Assembly (NCBI RefSeq): GCF_042655435.1
Contig: NZ_JBHSMG010000001.1
Coordinates: forward strand, 806,001 to 870,000
Source of the DNA: Lysinimonas soli
GTDB taxonomy: Bacteria > Actinomycetota > Actinomycetes > Actinomycetales > Microbacteriaceae
Length of the DNA stretch: 64,000 nt
Direction of reading: 5' to 3'
This document shows positions 1 to 8,323 of this stretch, in pieces. The notes under the pieces are model-generated. The model searched no databases, was not told the origin of the DNA, and was given only the letters and a program-made list of their open reading frames with translations. How positions within the stretch are numbered: position 1 is the first letter of the stretch; each line of letters begins with the position of its first letter. The position numbers were made by a program, and so were the translations under genes.

Positions 1-33
1 GAGCTCGTCTTCGAGGGCACCCTCGAGATCTGA
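1..33 (+). CDS. dapF: C-terminal end of a gene, probably diaminopimelate epimerase
   Basis: Only the last ten codons and a TGA are inside the window; the frame reads ELVFEGTLEI then stop. A hydrophobic tail of this kind suits the end of DapF, the lysine and peptidoglycan precursor epimerase, and dapF is often found just upstream of hflX in actinobacteria. The identification rests mainly on that neighbourhood, since ten residues cannot prove a family. The gene converges on the methyltransferase that follows. Confidence 0.45.
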   Translation, partial: ELVFEGTLEI

Positions 34-60
34 GCCGCGCCCGACCGCGGGGTCCGGCGC

Positions 61-714
61 CTAGGCGCCGACGACCCCGATCGGCTCCGTCATCTCGGTA
101 CCCGAGCGGCGCCGTGCCCTGAGCACCCGGTAGCCCTTGTTGGTCGCGGCGCGGGTGACGTTGAGCTCGGTGGGGAACTCCGCCTGCAGCCAGCGGTGCA
201 GTGAGTCCGAGCCGAGGTTGCGCTGCACGACGAGCCAGGCATCCGAGCCGAGTTCGAGGCGGGGCAGCCAGTGCACGAGCATGGAGTGCAGCTCGTTCTT
301 GCCGACCCGGATCGGCGGGTTCGACCAGATCGCCGTGAACAGCGCGTCGTCGGGAACATCCTCGGGCGTCACGGCGTTGATGTTGTCGAGGCCGAGCGCG
401 TCGGCATTCCGGCGCACGAGGTCGAGAGCGCGGTGATTGACATCCACCGCCCAGACGGTGGCGCGTGGGGATTCCAGGGCGAGCGTGAGGGCGATCGGCC
501 CCCAACCGCAACCGAGGTCGAGCAGATTGCCCCCGGGCGGCGGGCTCGGCGCATGACCGAGCAGCACCTGGGTGCCGGTATCCACCCGCTCGGGGCTGAA
601 GATCCCGTTGGCGGTGGTCACGTCGAGGTGGCGCCCCGCCAGCTGAACCGAGATCGTGCGAAGCACCAACTCGCCTCCCGGCGTCGCCGAGAAGTAGTGC
701 TCGGGGGGAACCAT
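61..714 (-). CDS. RsmC/RlmG-like class I SAM methyltransferase
   Basis: A 217-residue protein with a SAM-binding motif I around residues 64-72 (LLDLGCGWG) and the catalytic NPPIR motif near residue 132, typical of N2-guanine rRNA methyltransferases of the RsmC/RlmG type. It is about the size of a single catalytic domain, so it lacks the degenerate N-terminal half of E. coli RsmC. The likely reaction is methylation of a guanine in ribosomal RNA, though the exact base cannot be read from the sequence. The ATG at 714 is preceded on the minus strand by TAGGTT and a 6-nt gap, which suggests a leaderless mRNA. It is divergent from hflX, with only 42 bp between the start codons. Confidence 0.85.
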   Translation of the reverse strand: MVPPEHYFSATPGGELVLRTISVQLAGRHLDVTTANGIFSPERVDTGTQVLLGHAPSPPPGGNLLDLGCGWGPIALTLALESPRATVWAVDVNHRALDLVRRNADALGLDNINAVTPEDVPDDALFTAIWSNPPIRVGKNELHSMLVHWLPRLELGSDAWLVVQRNLGSDSLHRWLQAEFPTELNVTRAATNKGYRVLRARRRSGTEMTEPIGVVGA

Positions 715-720
715 GCAGAG

Positions 721-726
721 AACCTA
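721..726 (-). promoter_or_regulatory. -10 hexamer of the methyltransferase gene (leaderless)
   Basis: On the minus strand TAGGTT ends 6 nt before the ATG at 714, so transcription would begin at or next to the start codon. Confidence 0.5.
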
Positions 727-741
727 TCGAAAACAAGGAAC

Positions 742-747
742 TAGGGT
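742..747 (+). promoter_or_regulatory. -10 hexamer of hflX
   Basis: TAGGGT ends 9 nt before the hflX ATG. There is no Shine-Dalgarno sequence between them, so a leaderless or nearly leaderless transcript is likely. Confidence 0.45.
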
Positions 748-756
748 TAAACGATC

Positions 757-2292
757 ATGAGCGCGAACGACGATCAGATGCTCGACCGCGTACTGGCCAG
801 CAACGACGCCAAGGCCGCGGGCGTGAGCCGTTTCGGCGCCGACGGCGAGCCGCGTACGGCGATCACGCAGGCGCAGGCGCTGAGCACCGACGCCGATGTC
901 GACTTCCTCCCCGAGGCCGACGGCGATCAGTTCGATCGCGACGCCCGCGCCTCGCTGCGTCGGGTGGGTGGGCTCTCGACCGAGCTCGAGGACGTCACCG
1001 AGGTCGAGTACCGCCAGCTGCGGCTCGAGAACGTCGTGCTGATCGGCGTCTACTCCGGCCAGGGGCTCGAGGATGCCGAGAATTCGATGCGCGAACTCGC
1101 CGCCCTCGCCGAGACCGCCGGTGCCGTCGTGCTCGACGGGCTGCTGCAACGGCGACCGCACCCGGATCCGGCGACGTACTTCGGGCGCGGCAAGGTCGAG
1201 GAGCTCGCCGCGGTCGTCCAGGCACTCGGCGCCGACACCGTGATCGCCGACACCGAACTCGCTCCCAGCCAGCGCCGCGCGCTCGAGGACGCGGTCAAGG
1301 TGAAGGTCATCGACCGCACGGCCGTGATCCTCGACATCTTCAGCCAGCACGCCAAGAGCCGAGAGGGCAAGGCCCAGGTCGAACTCGCCCAGCTCGAGTA
1401 CCTGCTCCCGCGACTGCGCGGATGGGGCGAGTCGATGTCGCGTCAGGCCGGCGGTCAGGTGGGCGCGGGCAACGGCATGGGCAGCCGCGGTCCCGGTGAG
1501 ACGAAGATCGAACTGGACCGCCGCCGCATCCACACCCGCATGGCCCGTCTGCGCAAGCAGATCAAGGGGTTCGCGCCGGCCCGCGATGCGAAACGCGCGA
1601 ACCGCGATCGCTTCGAGGTGCCCAGCGTCGCCATCGTCGGCTACACCAATGCCGGAAAGTCGAGCCTGCTCAACCGGCTCACCCGGGCCGGGGTGCTCGT
1701 CGAGAACGCTCTGTTCGCGACCCTTGACCCGACGGTGCGACGCACCCGCACCCCCGACGGTCGGGTCTACACGCTCTCGGACACCGTGGGGTTCGTGCGC
1801 AACCTGCCGCACCAACTGGTCGAGGCGTTCCGCTCGACGCTCGAAGAGCTCGGCAACTCGGATGTCATCGTGCACGTCGTCGATGGCGCCCACCCCGATC
1901 CGGCCGCCCAGCTGGCCACGGTGCGCGACGTGATCGGCGAGGTCGGGGCGCGTGATCTGCCGGAGATCGTCGTCTTCAACAAGAGCGACCTCGTGGATGA
2001 CGACCAGCGCCTGCTGCTGCGCGGGCTCGAACCGAACGCCGTGTTCGTCTCGGCGCGCAGTGGTGAGGGCATCGACGAGTTGCTGGCCCGCATCGCGGAC
2101 GAGCTGCCGCATCCGGATGTCGAACTCGAGATGCTGGTTCCGTTCGATCGCGGCGACCTGGTCGCGCTCGCTCACGCCCGGGCACGCGTGACCGACACGA
2201 GCTATGACGAGCGAGGCACTCGGCTCACCGTGATGGCCACCGAGCGCGTGGCGGAGCAGCTCAAGGCGGCACTGGGGGCGGCGAAGGTCTGA
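757..2292 (+). CDS. hflX: GTPase HflX (ribosome rescue/splitting factor)
   Basis: A 511-residue HflX GTPase, which binds 50S subunits and splits stalled or stressed 70S ribosomes. The N-terminal HflX domain runs to about residue 270 and includes the glycine-rich stretch near GGQVGAGNGMGSRGPGETK. The G domain follows: Walker A GYTNAGKS at residues 295-302, DPTVRRT, DTVGFV, NKSD, and SARSGEGIDEL. The first 75 residues or so form a polar extension typical of actinobacterial HflX. The ATG is chosen because a TAGGGT hexamer lies just upstream and no earlier in-frame start is sensible. It is transcribed divergently from the methyltransferase. Confidence 0.96.
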   Translation: MSANDDQMLDRVLASNDAKAAGVSRFGADGEPRTAITQAQALSTDADVDFLPEADGDQFDRDARASLRRVGGLSTELEDVTEVEYRQLRLENVVLIGVYSGQGLEDAENSMRELAALAETAGAVVLDGLLQRRPHPDPATYFGRGKVEELAAVVQALGADTVIADTELAPSQRRALEDAVKVKVIDRTAVILDIFSQHAKSREGKAQVELAQLEYLLPRLRGWGESMSRQAGGQVGAGNGMGSRGPGETKIELDRRRIHTRMARLRKQIKGFAPARDAKRANRDRFEVPSVAIVGYTNAGKSSLLNRLTRAGVLVENALFATLDPTVRRTRTPDGRVYTLSDTVGFVRNLPHQLVEAFRSTLEELGNSDVIVHVVDGAHPDPAAQLATVRDVIGEVGARDLPEIVVFNKSDLVDDDQRLLLRGLEPNAVFVSARSGEGIDELLARIADELPHPDVELEMLVPFDRGDLVALAHARARVTDTSYDERGTRLTVMATERVAEQLKAALGAAKV

Positions 2293-2369
2293 TCTGCCTG
2301 ACCCGTCCACCGGCCCCGCCCGGTGAACCGGTCGCCTCGTCGCCGTCGGCAATATGACCGCCGGGCGGC

Positions 2370-2485
2370 TACGCTGTCCTGAGCGCCGCGATCGGCGGCG
2401 CGGTGCGACAGCCGAGCCCGGCACCCGCTCCAGGAAGCAGCCGTGCGTTCGCGCGGCGCTCACGGACGGTTGAGGCGGAGAGCTC
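2370..2485 (+). promoter_or_regulatory. promoter and structured 5' leader of metF-metE
   Basis: TACGCT at 2370-2375 is a plausible -10, giving a leader of about 105 nt before the metF GTG. GAGCGCC at 2381-2387 is perfectly complementary to GGCGCTC at 2455-2461. The 5' arm can instead form a local hairpin, CGCCG-CGAT-CGGCG, so the two folds compete. A GGTGC/GCACC stem and a TTCG-capped stem lie inside. The ribosome-binding site GGCGGAG is just downstream at 2474-2480. It does not match the SAM-IV, SAH or cobalamin consensus as I know them, so I call it only a candidate regulatory leader. Confidence 0.35.
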
Positions 2486-3472
2486 GTGGCGGCATTCGGG
2501 ATCGGAGACGATTCGCTCGATGCCGCGCCCCCGGCGGCTGACGCGATCGCCGACGGCCCCACCTTCTCCTTCGAGCTCTATCCGCCGCGCAACGACGCCG
2601 CCGCGGCCGCCTTGCAGGTCTCGCTCGGTCCCCTCGTCGCCGCCGGCCCGGAGTTCATCTCGGTGACGTACGGCGCCAACGGCTCCTCGCGCGGGGTCTC
2701 GCTCGACGTGCTGCGGCACCTGCTGCGCAACACGGATGTCAAGCCCATGGCGCACCTCACCTGCGTCGGCTCGTCCTATGCCGAGGCGTCCCGGCTGATC
2801 CGCGAGTTCCTGGATGCCGGGGTCACCAGCTTCCTCGCCCTGCGGGGCGACCCGCCAGCCGGGGTCGAGGAGGGCGACGTCTTCCTCGGCGACCTGCGCA
2901 GCGCGGGAGAGCTGGTTCAGCTCATCCACCGGGTCCAGGCCGAGCGCGTGCCGTTCGTCCAGGTGCCCATACCGGGGTTCCCCGGCGCGCGGCGGCTGGC
3001 CAGCGGCGAGAAGGTGACGATCGCGGTCGCGGCGTTCCCGAACGGGCATCCGCGATCACGCTCGATCGAGCAGGATCTCGACACTCTGCTCGCCAAGGAG
3101 GCCGCCGGGGCCAACCTGGCGATCTCGCAGTTGTTCTTCGAGGCGGACGAGTTCCTCGGCTTCGTCGATCGCGCGCGCGCCGCCGGCGTGACCATGCGCA
3201 TCCTGCCGGGGATCATGCCCGTGCTGAGCGCAGCGCGCCTGCACCGTATCGTTGAACTCAGCGGGGAGACCCTCCCCGCCATGCTTCTGCGCGATCTGGA
3301 GGCGGCCGACGATCCGGCCACCGTCGGGATCGAGCACGCCAGCCGCCTTGCCGCCCGTCTGCTCGACGGGGGCGCTTCCGGACTCCACCTGTACACCTTC
3401 AACCGCCACGAGGCCCCGCTCGCCGTTCTCGGCGCCGTGGGCCTGCTCGATCCAGCAAGGACCCCCGCATGA
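2486..3472 (+). CDS. metF: 5,10-methylenetetrahydrofolate reductase
   Basis: A 328-residue MTHFR-family flavoprotein that reduces 5,10-methylene-THF to 5-methyl-THF, the methyl donor used by the next gene. The family is recognised from TFSFELYPPRND near the N-terminus, the FISVTYGANGSSRG segment that contacts FAD, and LRGDPPAG. GTG at 2486 is chosen because GGCGGAG lies about 5 nt upstream. The stop overlaps the metE start (ATGA at 3469-3472), so the two products are translationally coupled and made together. The protein is slightly longer than E. coli MetF because of an N-terminal extension of roughly 30 residues. Confidence 0.93.
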   Translation: MAAFGIGDDSLDAAPPAADAIADGPTFSFELYPPRNDAAAAALQVSLGPLVAAGPEFISVTYGANGSSRGVSLDVLRHLLRNTDVKPMAHLTCVGSSYAEASRLIREFLDAGVTSFLALRGDPPAGVEEGDVFLGDLRSAGELVQLIHRVQAERVPFVQVPIPGFPGARRLASGEKVTIAVAAFPNGHPRSRSIEQDLDTLLAKEAAGANLAISQLFFEADEFLGFVDRARAAGVTMRILPGIMPVLSAARLHRIVELSGETLPAMLLRDLEAADDPATVGIEHASRLAARLLDGGASGLHLYTFNRHEAPLAVLGAVGLLDPARTPA

Positions 3473-5784
3473 CGATCTCCCCCTTCCCGACCGGCACGAT
3501 CCTGGGCTACCCGCGCATCGGTCCCCGTCGCGAGCTCAAGCGCGCCGTCGAGGCCTTCTGGGCGGGCAAGACCACCGCCGAGCAGCTGGAGGCGACCGCC
3601 GCGGGTCTGCGCGCCGCCACGCGCGACCGCCTGGCCGCTCTCGGGCTCGGCAAGACCGACTCGTCGATCCCCGAGTCGTTCTCGTACTACGACCAGATGC
3701 TCGACGCGGCCGTGACCGTGGGCGCCGTGCCGAGCCGCTTCGCCGACCTCGTCGACGGCGACGGTGCGCTCGACCTGGCCGACGTCTTCACGCTGGCGCG
3801 GGGGGAGGGCGACCGCGCCCCGCTCGAGATGACCAAGTGGTTCGACTCCAACTACCACTACCTGGTGCCCGAGATCGGGCCCGACACCGCGTTCCACCTC
3901 GCGAGCGAGCGCCTCGTGCGCGAGGTCGAGGAGGCCAGGGCCGACGGCTTCACGACCCGTCCGGTCATCGTCGGCCCCGTCACGTTCCTGCTGCTGAGCA
4001 AGGCCGCCGAGTCGGCGCCGGAGGGCTTCCGCCCGCTGTCGAAGCTCGAGGAGCTGCTTCCCGTCTACGCCGAGCTGCTGCAGAAGCTCGCCGCGGCCGG
4101 AGCGGAATGGGTTCAGCTCGACGAGCCCGCGCTCGTCAGCGAGTCGGTTCCTGCTGCACGCGGCGAGGTGCTCGCAGCGGCGCAGACGGCGTACGAGGCC
4201 CTCGGCGGGGAACGCCCGCTCGGCATCCTGGTCGCGGCGCCCTACGGCTCGCTCGACGACGCCCTGCCCGTGCTGGAGGCCGCGCCGATCGACGCGATCG
4301 CCCTCGACCTGGTGAAGGGCGCGGTCCCGACCGCTCCCGCCACCGACAAGGTGCTCGTGGGCGGTGTGATCGACGGTCACAACATCTGGCGCGGCGACCT
4401 CGCCGCAGCCTTCGACAAGCTCGAGGCCCTGCGTCTGGTGAGCCCCAACGTCGCGGTCGGCACCTCGACGAGCCTGTTCCACACGCCGCACACGGTCGCC
4501 GACGAGCCCGGGCTCCCGGCGCAGCTGAAGAGCTGGCTCGCCTTCGCCGACGAGAAGGTGGCCCAGGTCGCGGTGCTCGCGCGCGGTCTGCGCGACGGCC
4601 GCGCCGCGATCCAGAGCGAGTTGGATGCCGCATCCGCCGCTCTCGAAGACCGTCGCCACGCTCCCGGCGTGCGCGACGGAGCCGTGCGGGAGCGCGCGGC
4701 GAAGCTCGACGAGAGCGCCTTCCACCGGAGCCCGTATCCCGTCCGCGAGGCCGCTCAGGAGGCGGCGCTCCACCTGCCCGCGCTCACGACGACGACGATC
4801 GGCTCCTTCCCGCAGACCGGCGAGATCCGCGCCGCTCGTGCACGTTTCGCGAAGGGCGAGATCGATCAGGCCGCCTACGAGGGCTTCCTCGAGCAGGAGA
4901 TCCGTGACGTGGTCGAGCTGCAGGAGCGCATCGGACTCGACGTGCTCGTGCACGGCGAACCCGAGCGCAACGACATGGTGCAGTACTTCGCCGAGAACCT
5001 CGACGGGTTCGCCGTCACCCAGAACGGCTGGGTGCAGTCGTACGGTTCGCGCGCGACCCGCCCGTCGATCCTCTGGGGTGACGTCTCACGGCCCGCCCCG
5101 ATCACGGTGCGCTGGTCGACCTTCACCCAGAGCCTGACCGACAAGCCCGTCAAGGGCATGCTGACCGGGCCCGTCACGATCCTGGCCTGGTCGTTCGTGC
5201 GCGACGACCAGCCGCTCGGCGAGACCGCGAACCAGGTGGCACTGGCCCTGCGCGACGAGATCTCCGACCTGCAGGCCGCGGGCATCGGCATCATCCAGGT
5301 CGACGAGCCGGCGCTGCGCGAGCTCCTGCCGCTCAAGACCCGCGATCAGGCCGCCTACCTGGACTGGTCGGTGAAGTCGTTCCGGCTCGCGACCTCGGGG
5401 GTGAAGGACGCGACGCAGATCCACACCCACCTCTGCTACTCGGAGTTCGGCGTGGTGCTCGACGCGATCGACGGTCTGGATGCCGACGTCACCTCGATCG
5501 AGTCCGCCCGCTCGAAGATGGAGGTCGTTCCCGAGCTCGAGCGCAGCCACTTCGGCCGCGGCATCGGACCGGGCGTCTACGACATCCACTCGCCGCGCGT
5601 TCCGAGCGTCGACGAGGTCACCGAACTGCTCGACATCGCCCTCGCGTCGATCCCGGAACGGCAGGTCTGGGTCAACCCGGACTGCGGGCTGAAGACCCGC
5701 GGCTACGCCGAGACCGTCGCCTCGCTCGAGAACATGCTCGCGGCCACCCGCGCCGAGCGCGCCAAGCTCTCGGTGAGCCAGTAG
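3469..5784 (+). CDS. metE: cobalamin-independent methionine synthase
   Basis: A 771-residue two-barrel methionine synthase that moves the methyl group from 5-methyl-THF-polyglutamate to homocysteine. The zinc ligands are visible in the C-terminal barrel: His654 and Cys656 (THLCY), Glu678 (SIESARS) and Cys739 (NPDCG). The N-terminal half begins with GYPRIGPRREL. The length is normal for the family. It overlaps metF by 4 bp, and a strong hairpin follows the stop, so metF-metE is a two-gene operon that completes the folate branch of methionine synthesis. Confidence 0.97.
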   Translation: MTISPFPTGTILGYPRIGPRRELKRAVEAFWAGKTTAEQLEATAAGLRAATRDRLAALGLGKTDSSIPESFSYYDQMLDAAVTVGAVPSRFADLVDGDGALDLADVFTLARGEGDRAPLEMTKWFDSNYHYLVPEIGPDTAFHLASERLVREVEEARADGFTTRPVIVGPVTFLLLSKAAESAPEGFRPLSKLEELLPVYAELLQKLAAAGAEWVQLDEPALVSESVPAARGEVLAAAQTAYEALGGERPLGILVAAPYGSLDDALPVLEAAPIDAIALDLVKGAVPTAPATDKVLVGGVIDGHNIWRGDLAAAFDKLEALRLVSPNVAVGTSTSLFHTPHTVADEPGLPAQLKSWLAFADEKVAQVAVLARGLRDGRAAIQSELDAASAALEDRRHAPGVRDGAVRERAAKLDESAFHRSPYPVREAAQEAALHLPALTTTTIGSFPQTGEIRAARARFAKGEIDQAAYEGFLEQEIRDVVELQERIGLDVLVHGEPERNDMVQYFAENLDGFAVTQNGWVQSYGSRATRPSILWGDVSRPAPITVRWSTFTQSLTDKPVKGMLTGPVTILAWSFVRDDQPLGETANQVALALRDEISDLQAAGIGIIQVDEPALRELLPLKTRDQAAYLDWSVKSFRLATSGVKDATQIHTHLCYSEFGVVLDAIDGLDADVTSIESARSKMEVVPELERSHFGRGIGPGVYDIHSPRVPSVDEVTELLDIALASIPERQVWVNPDCGLKTRGYAETVASLENMLAATRAERAKLSVSQ

Positions 5785-5806
5785 CCCTCATCCCGTGACC
5801 CGAGGC

Positions 5807-5854
5807 GGTCGCACCCCGTTGCCCGGCGACGTGCCGTGACGACGGGGTGCGACC
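5807..5854 (+). terminator. hairpin terminator after metE
   Basis: GGTCGCACCCCGT (5807-5819) pairs perfectly over 13 bp with ACGGGGTGCGACC (5842-5854) across a 22-nt loop that can itself pair. It lacks a U-tract, as is usual in high-GC actinobacteria. Confidence 0.6.
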
Positions 5855-5882
5855 TCTCGGCGCGGGGCCGCCGTGCGGTCGG

Positions 5883-5888
5883 TAACGT
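5883..5888 (+). promoter_or_regulatory. -10 hexamer of the DUF4184 gene
   Basis: TAACGT ends exactly 6 nt before the ATG at 5895. The gap holds AGGA, so a leadered reading is less likely but cannot be excluded. Confidence 0.45.
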
Positions 5889-5894
5889 CGAGGA

Positions 5895-6722
5895 ATGCCG
5901 TTCACCCCGAGCCATGTGGCAGCCGCCATACCGCTGCTGCGGACTCCGTTGCTGCCCGCCGCGCTTGTCGTTGGCACGACGGCGCCCGACATCCCCTACT
6001 ACGTTCCGTTGTTCGTGCCACGGGCGTTGTCACACAGCCTGCTTGGTCTGGTGTCGGTCGACCTGGTTCTCGGGGTCATCGGTGCGCTGCTGTGGTGGTT
6101 CCTGCTGCGGGAGCCGATCATCGACCTCCTGCCACGAAGCATCGGCCGTCGAATCCCGTTCCAGCAGCGAACGGCATGGCGTCCACCGGGATGGGGCTGG
6201 CCTCTGACCGTCGCGGTTCTCCTGCTCTCGGTGCTGGTCGGCGCTGCCACCCATCTGATCTGGGATTCGTTCACGCACCCGGGCTGGCTCGTCGACCACG
6301 TGAACGTTTTGCGCGTTCGCGTCGGCCCGCTGCCCGTGGCGAAATGGTTGCAGCACGTCAGCTCGGTCGGCGGACTTGGTGTGGTCGGCGTGTGGGCGAT
6401 CGTCATGCTGCGTCGCGCCTCACCGGATCCCGCTCGCCCGACCCGCCTGCGCTCCGCCGTTCGCGTCCTGGCCCAGTCAGCGGTCGTCGTGGCTGGACTC
6501 GCCGCCGGACTTGTCACCTGGGTCCACGGGATCATGGGCGGAGACGCCCCGTTCGACCCGAACCTGGTCTTTCTCGTTGCGCGCCTGACCATCGGGGTGG
6601 CGGGGGCCGCGGTGGGCGTGCTCGTTCTCTTCTGGTTCTCGGCGCGGGCCCGCGGCCTCACGGCGGGCACCGGGCTGGGACAGGGCAAGCGCACAGCGGA
6701 GCGACCTACCCTGGGGGCATGA
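5895..6722 (+). CDS. DUF4184 family integral membrane protein
   Basis: A 275-residue hydrophobic protein beginning MPFTPSHVAAAIPL, the hallmark opening of DUF4184 proteins, followed by GTTAPDIPYY. It has several membrane segments and conserved polar motifs such as HLIWDSFTHPGW near residue 120, which recall membrane-bound metal-dependent hydrolases of the YdjM/LexA-regulated type. No enzymatic activity has been firmly shown for the family. The TGA overlaps the ATG of the hydrolase that follows, suggesting coupling, but the hydrolase also has its own -10 element. Confidence 0.8.
   Translation: MPFTPSHVAAAIPLLRTPLLPAALVVGTTAPDIPYYVPLFVPRALSHSLLGLVSVDLVLGVIGALLWWFLLREPIIDLLPRSIGRRIPFQQRTAWRPPGWGWPLTVAVLLLSVLVGAATHLIWDSFTHPGWLVDHVNVLRVRVGPLPVAKWLQHVSSVGGLGVVGVWAIVMLRRASPDPARPTRLRSAVRVLAQSAVVVAGLAAGLVTWVHGIMGGDAPFDPNLVFLVARLTIGVAGAAVGVLVLFWFSARARGLTAGTGLGQGKRTAERPTLGA
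6707..6712 (+). promoter_or_regulatory. internal -10 hexamer for the alpha/beta hydrolase
   Basis: TACCCT lies within the last codons of the DUF4184 gene and ends exactly 6 nt before the next ATG. Confidence 0.4.
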
Positions 6723-7471
6723 AGCTTGCGGTGCACGAGACGGGAACCGGTCCGCGAACCGCGCTGCTCATCCACGGGATCATGTCCGACCACCGCGCGT
6801 GGCACCGGGTGACCGACGAGCTGGTCGCCAAGGGATTCCGGGTGATCGCCGTCGACCTCGCCGGCCACGGCGGCAGTCCGCGCGCCCCGCGGTATTCGCC
6901 GTCGAAATGGGCGGACGATGTCGTCGAGACGGTGTCGCCGCTGCTGACCACGCGCCCGGACGTCGTGATGGGGCACTCGCTCGGCGGCCTCGTGGCCAGT
7001 CTCGTGGCCGACCGTCTCGCGCCCCGGGCGGCGATCTACGTCGACCCGGCCTTCGCGTTCCCGCGCGGCATCCGGGGCCTCGCGATGAAGCTCGTGTTCG
7101 CCCTCGCCCCGCGCCCGCGCCGGTCCGCTCTGGTGCGATGGAATCCCAAGTGGGAGGCCGCCGACGTCGACATCGAGCTGGCGACCCTCGCCGACTGGGA
7201 CAAGCGCACCGTCCTCGGCATGGCCGACACCCGTCTACTCGTACCGCCGGTGCGCGTGGTGATGCCGAGCCTCGTCGTGCTCGCCGAGAAGAGCCTGCTG
7301 GTGTCGGATGCCGTGGCGACCCGGCTGCGTCACCTCGGCATGACGGTCGAGACGGTGTCCGGCGCCGGCCACACCGTGTTCCGCGACGAGCACGTGCGGT
7401 TCATGGCGGTCGTGGAGCGCTGGCTCGACGAGCAGTCGTCGCGTCGGCTCGAGGCGCTCTCGGCCGTCTAG
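6719..7471 (+). CDS. alpha/beta hydrolase
   Basis: A 250-residue single-domain alpha/beta hydrolase. The oxyanion segment is LLIHGIMSDHRAW, the nucleophile is Ser87 in GHSLGG, and the likely catalytic histidine is His218 in GAGHTVFRDEH. There is no signal peptide, so it should be cytoplasmic. The substrate cannot be told; the closest general group is esterases and haloperoxidase-like hydrolases. ATG at 6719 is chosen because the protein aligns with family N-termini from there and TACCCT sits 6 nt upstream; much longer upstream frames are non-coding. It converges on lexA with one base between the stop codons. Confidence 0.85.
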   Translation: MKLAVHETGTGPRTALLIHGIMSDHRAWHRVTDELVAKGFRVIAVDLAGHGGSPRAPRYSPSKWADDVVETVSPLLTTRPDVVMGHSLGGLVASLVADRLAPRAAIYVDPAFAFPRGIRGLAMKLVFALAPRPRRSALVRWNPKWEAADVDIELATLADWDKRTVLGMADTRLLVPPVRVVMPSLVVLAEKSLLVSDAVATRLRHLGMTVETVSGAGHTVFRDEHVRFMAVVERWLDEQSSRRLEALSAV

Positions 7472-7472
7472 C

Positions 7473-8159
7473 TCAGACCGAGCGCAGCACCGCGACGACT
7501 CTTCCGAGCACCTCGGCGTCGTCGCCCATGATCGGTTCGAAGGCCGAGTTGCGGGGCAGCAGCCAGGTGTGGCCGTCGCGCTGACGCAGCACCTTGACGG
7601 TCGCCTCGCCGTCGAGCATGGCGGCGACGATCTCGCCGTTCTCGGCCGTCTTCTGCTGGCGCACGACCACCCAGTCGCCATCGCAGATCGCCGCGTCGAT
7701 CATCGACTCGCCGATCACCTTGAGCATGAAGAGGTCGCCCTTGCCGACGAGCTGGCGGGGGAGCGGGAACACCTCGTCGATCTGCTGCTCGGCCGTGATC
7801 GGGATGCCCGCGGCGATGCGGCCCACCAGAGGCACCATCGCGGCATCCGCCACCGAGGGACCGGCGTTGTCGGCGTCCGGCGTCTCGAGTTCGATCAGCA
7901 CTTCGAGCGCCCGGGGGCGGTTGGGGTCACGGCGCAGGTAGCCGCTGAGCTCGAGCTGGTTGAGTTGATGGGTCACGCTCGAGAGCGACGCGAGACCGAC
8001 GGCGTCGCCGATCTCGCGCATGCTCGGCGGGTAGCCCCGCGACGAGACCGAGCGCTGGATGACCTCGAGGATCGCCAACTGCTTGTCGCTCAGGCTGGTG
8101 CGCCTGCGGGTGGTCGCGCGCTCCGGTGAAGCCGGTCGCCCGGCGGTCTCGTCGCTCAT
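7473..8159 (-). CDS. lexA: SOS repressor LexA
   Basis: A 228-residue LexA. The N-terminal winged helix (about 22-88, with SMREIGDAVGLAS as recognition region) is followed by the self-cleaving S24 domain. The cleavage site is Ala117-Gly118 (IAAGIP), and the catalytic dyad is Ser152 (GESMID) and Lys189 (ATVKVL). The ATG at 8159 is favoured by GGGAG about 7 nt upstream; the open frame continues 93 codons further but is not LexA-like there. It represses SOS genes until RecA filaments trigger autocleavage. A LexA box overlaps its own -35 region, so it should be autoregulated. Confidence 0.97.
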   Translation of the reverse strand: MSDETAGRPASPERATTRRRTSLSDKQLAILEVIQRSVSSRGYPPSMREIGDAVGLASLSSVTHQLNQLELSGYLRRDPNRPRALEVLIELETPDADNAGPSVADAAMVPLVGRIAAGIPITAEQQIDEVFPLPRQLVGKGDLFMLKVIGESMIDAAICDGDWVVVRQQKTAENGEIVAAMLDGEATVKVLRQRDGHTWLLPRNSAFEPIMGDDAEVLGRVVAVLRSV

Positions 8160-8243
8160 CGTCTGCTCCCTCGGTTCGCGCCCGTCGAGTCGGCGTGCGG
8201 CGGATGTCGGTGGTCGGTGGTCGAATCGTCCCCGACGATCGAA

Positions 8244-8283
8244 ACTGTATCCGCTTCGGCTGGATGCGGCAAACATCTGTTCG
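8244..8283 (-). promoter_or_regulatory. lexA promoter with overlapping LexA box
   Basis: On the minus strand TTGCCG (plus 8267-8272) and TACAGT (plus 8244-8249) are 17 nt apart. The box CAAACATCTGTTCG (8270-8283) differs from the actinobacterial SOS consensus CGAAC-N4-GTTCG at one position and covers the -35 element. Confidence 0.75.
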
Positions 8284-8323
8284 AGTGTGTCGTGACATTG
8301 TCGGCGAATGACCGACGACGGGC

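Noticed and set aside
2370..2485. SAM-IV, SAH or cobalamin riboswitch before metF
   Set aside because: The GAGCGCC/GGCGCTC pairing recalls the SAH motif, but the core consensus bases do not fit well enough for a call.
724..2562. 612-codon open frame antisense to hflX
   Set aside because: High-GC shadow of hflX; Arg-, His- and Asp-rich composition with no domain, while hflX has all GTPase motifs.
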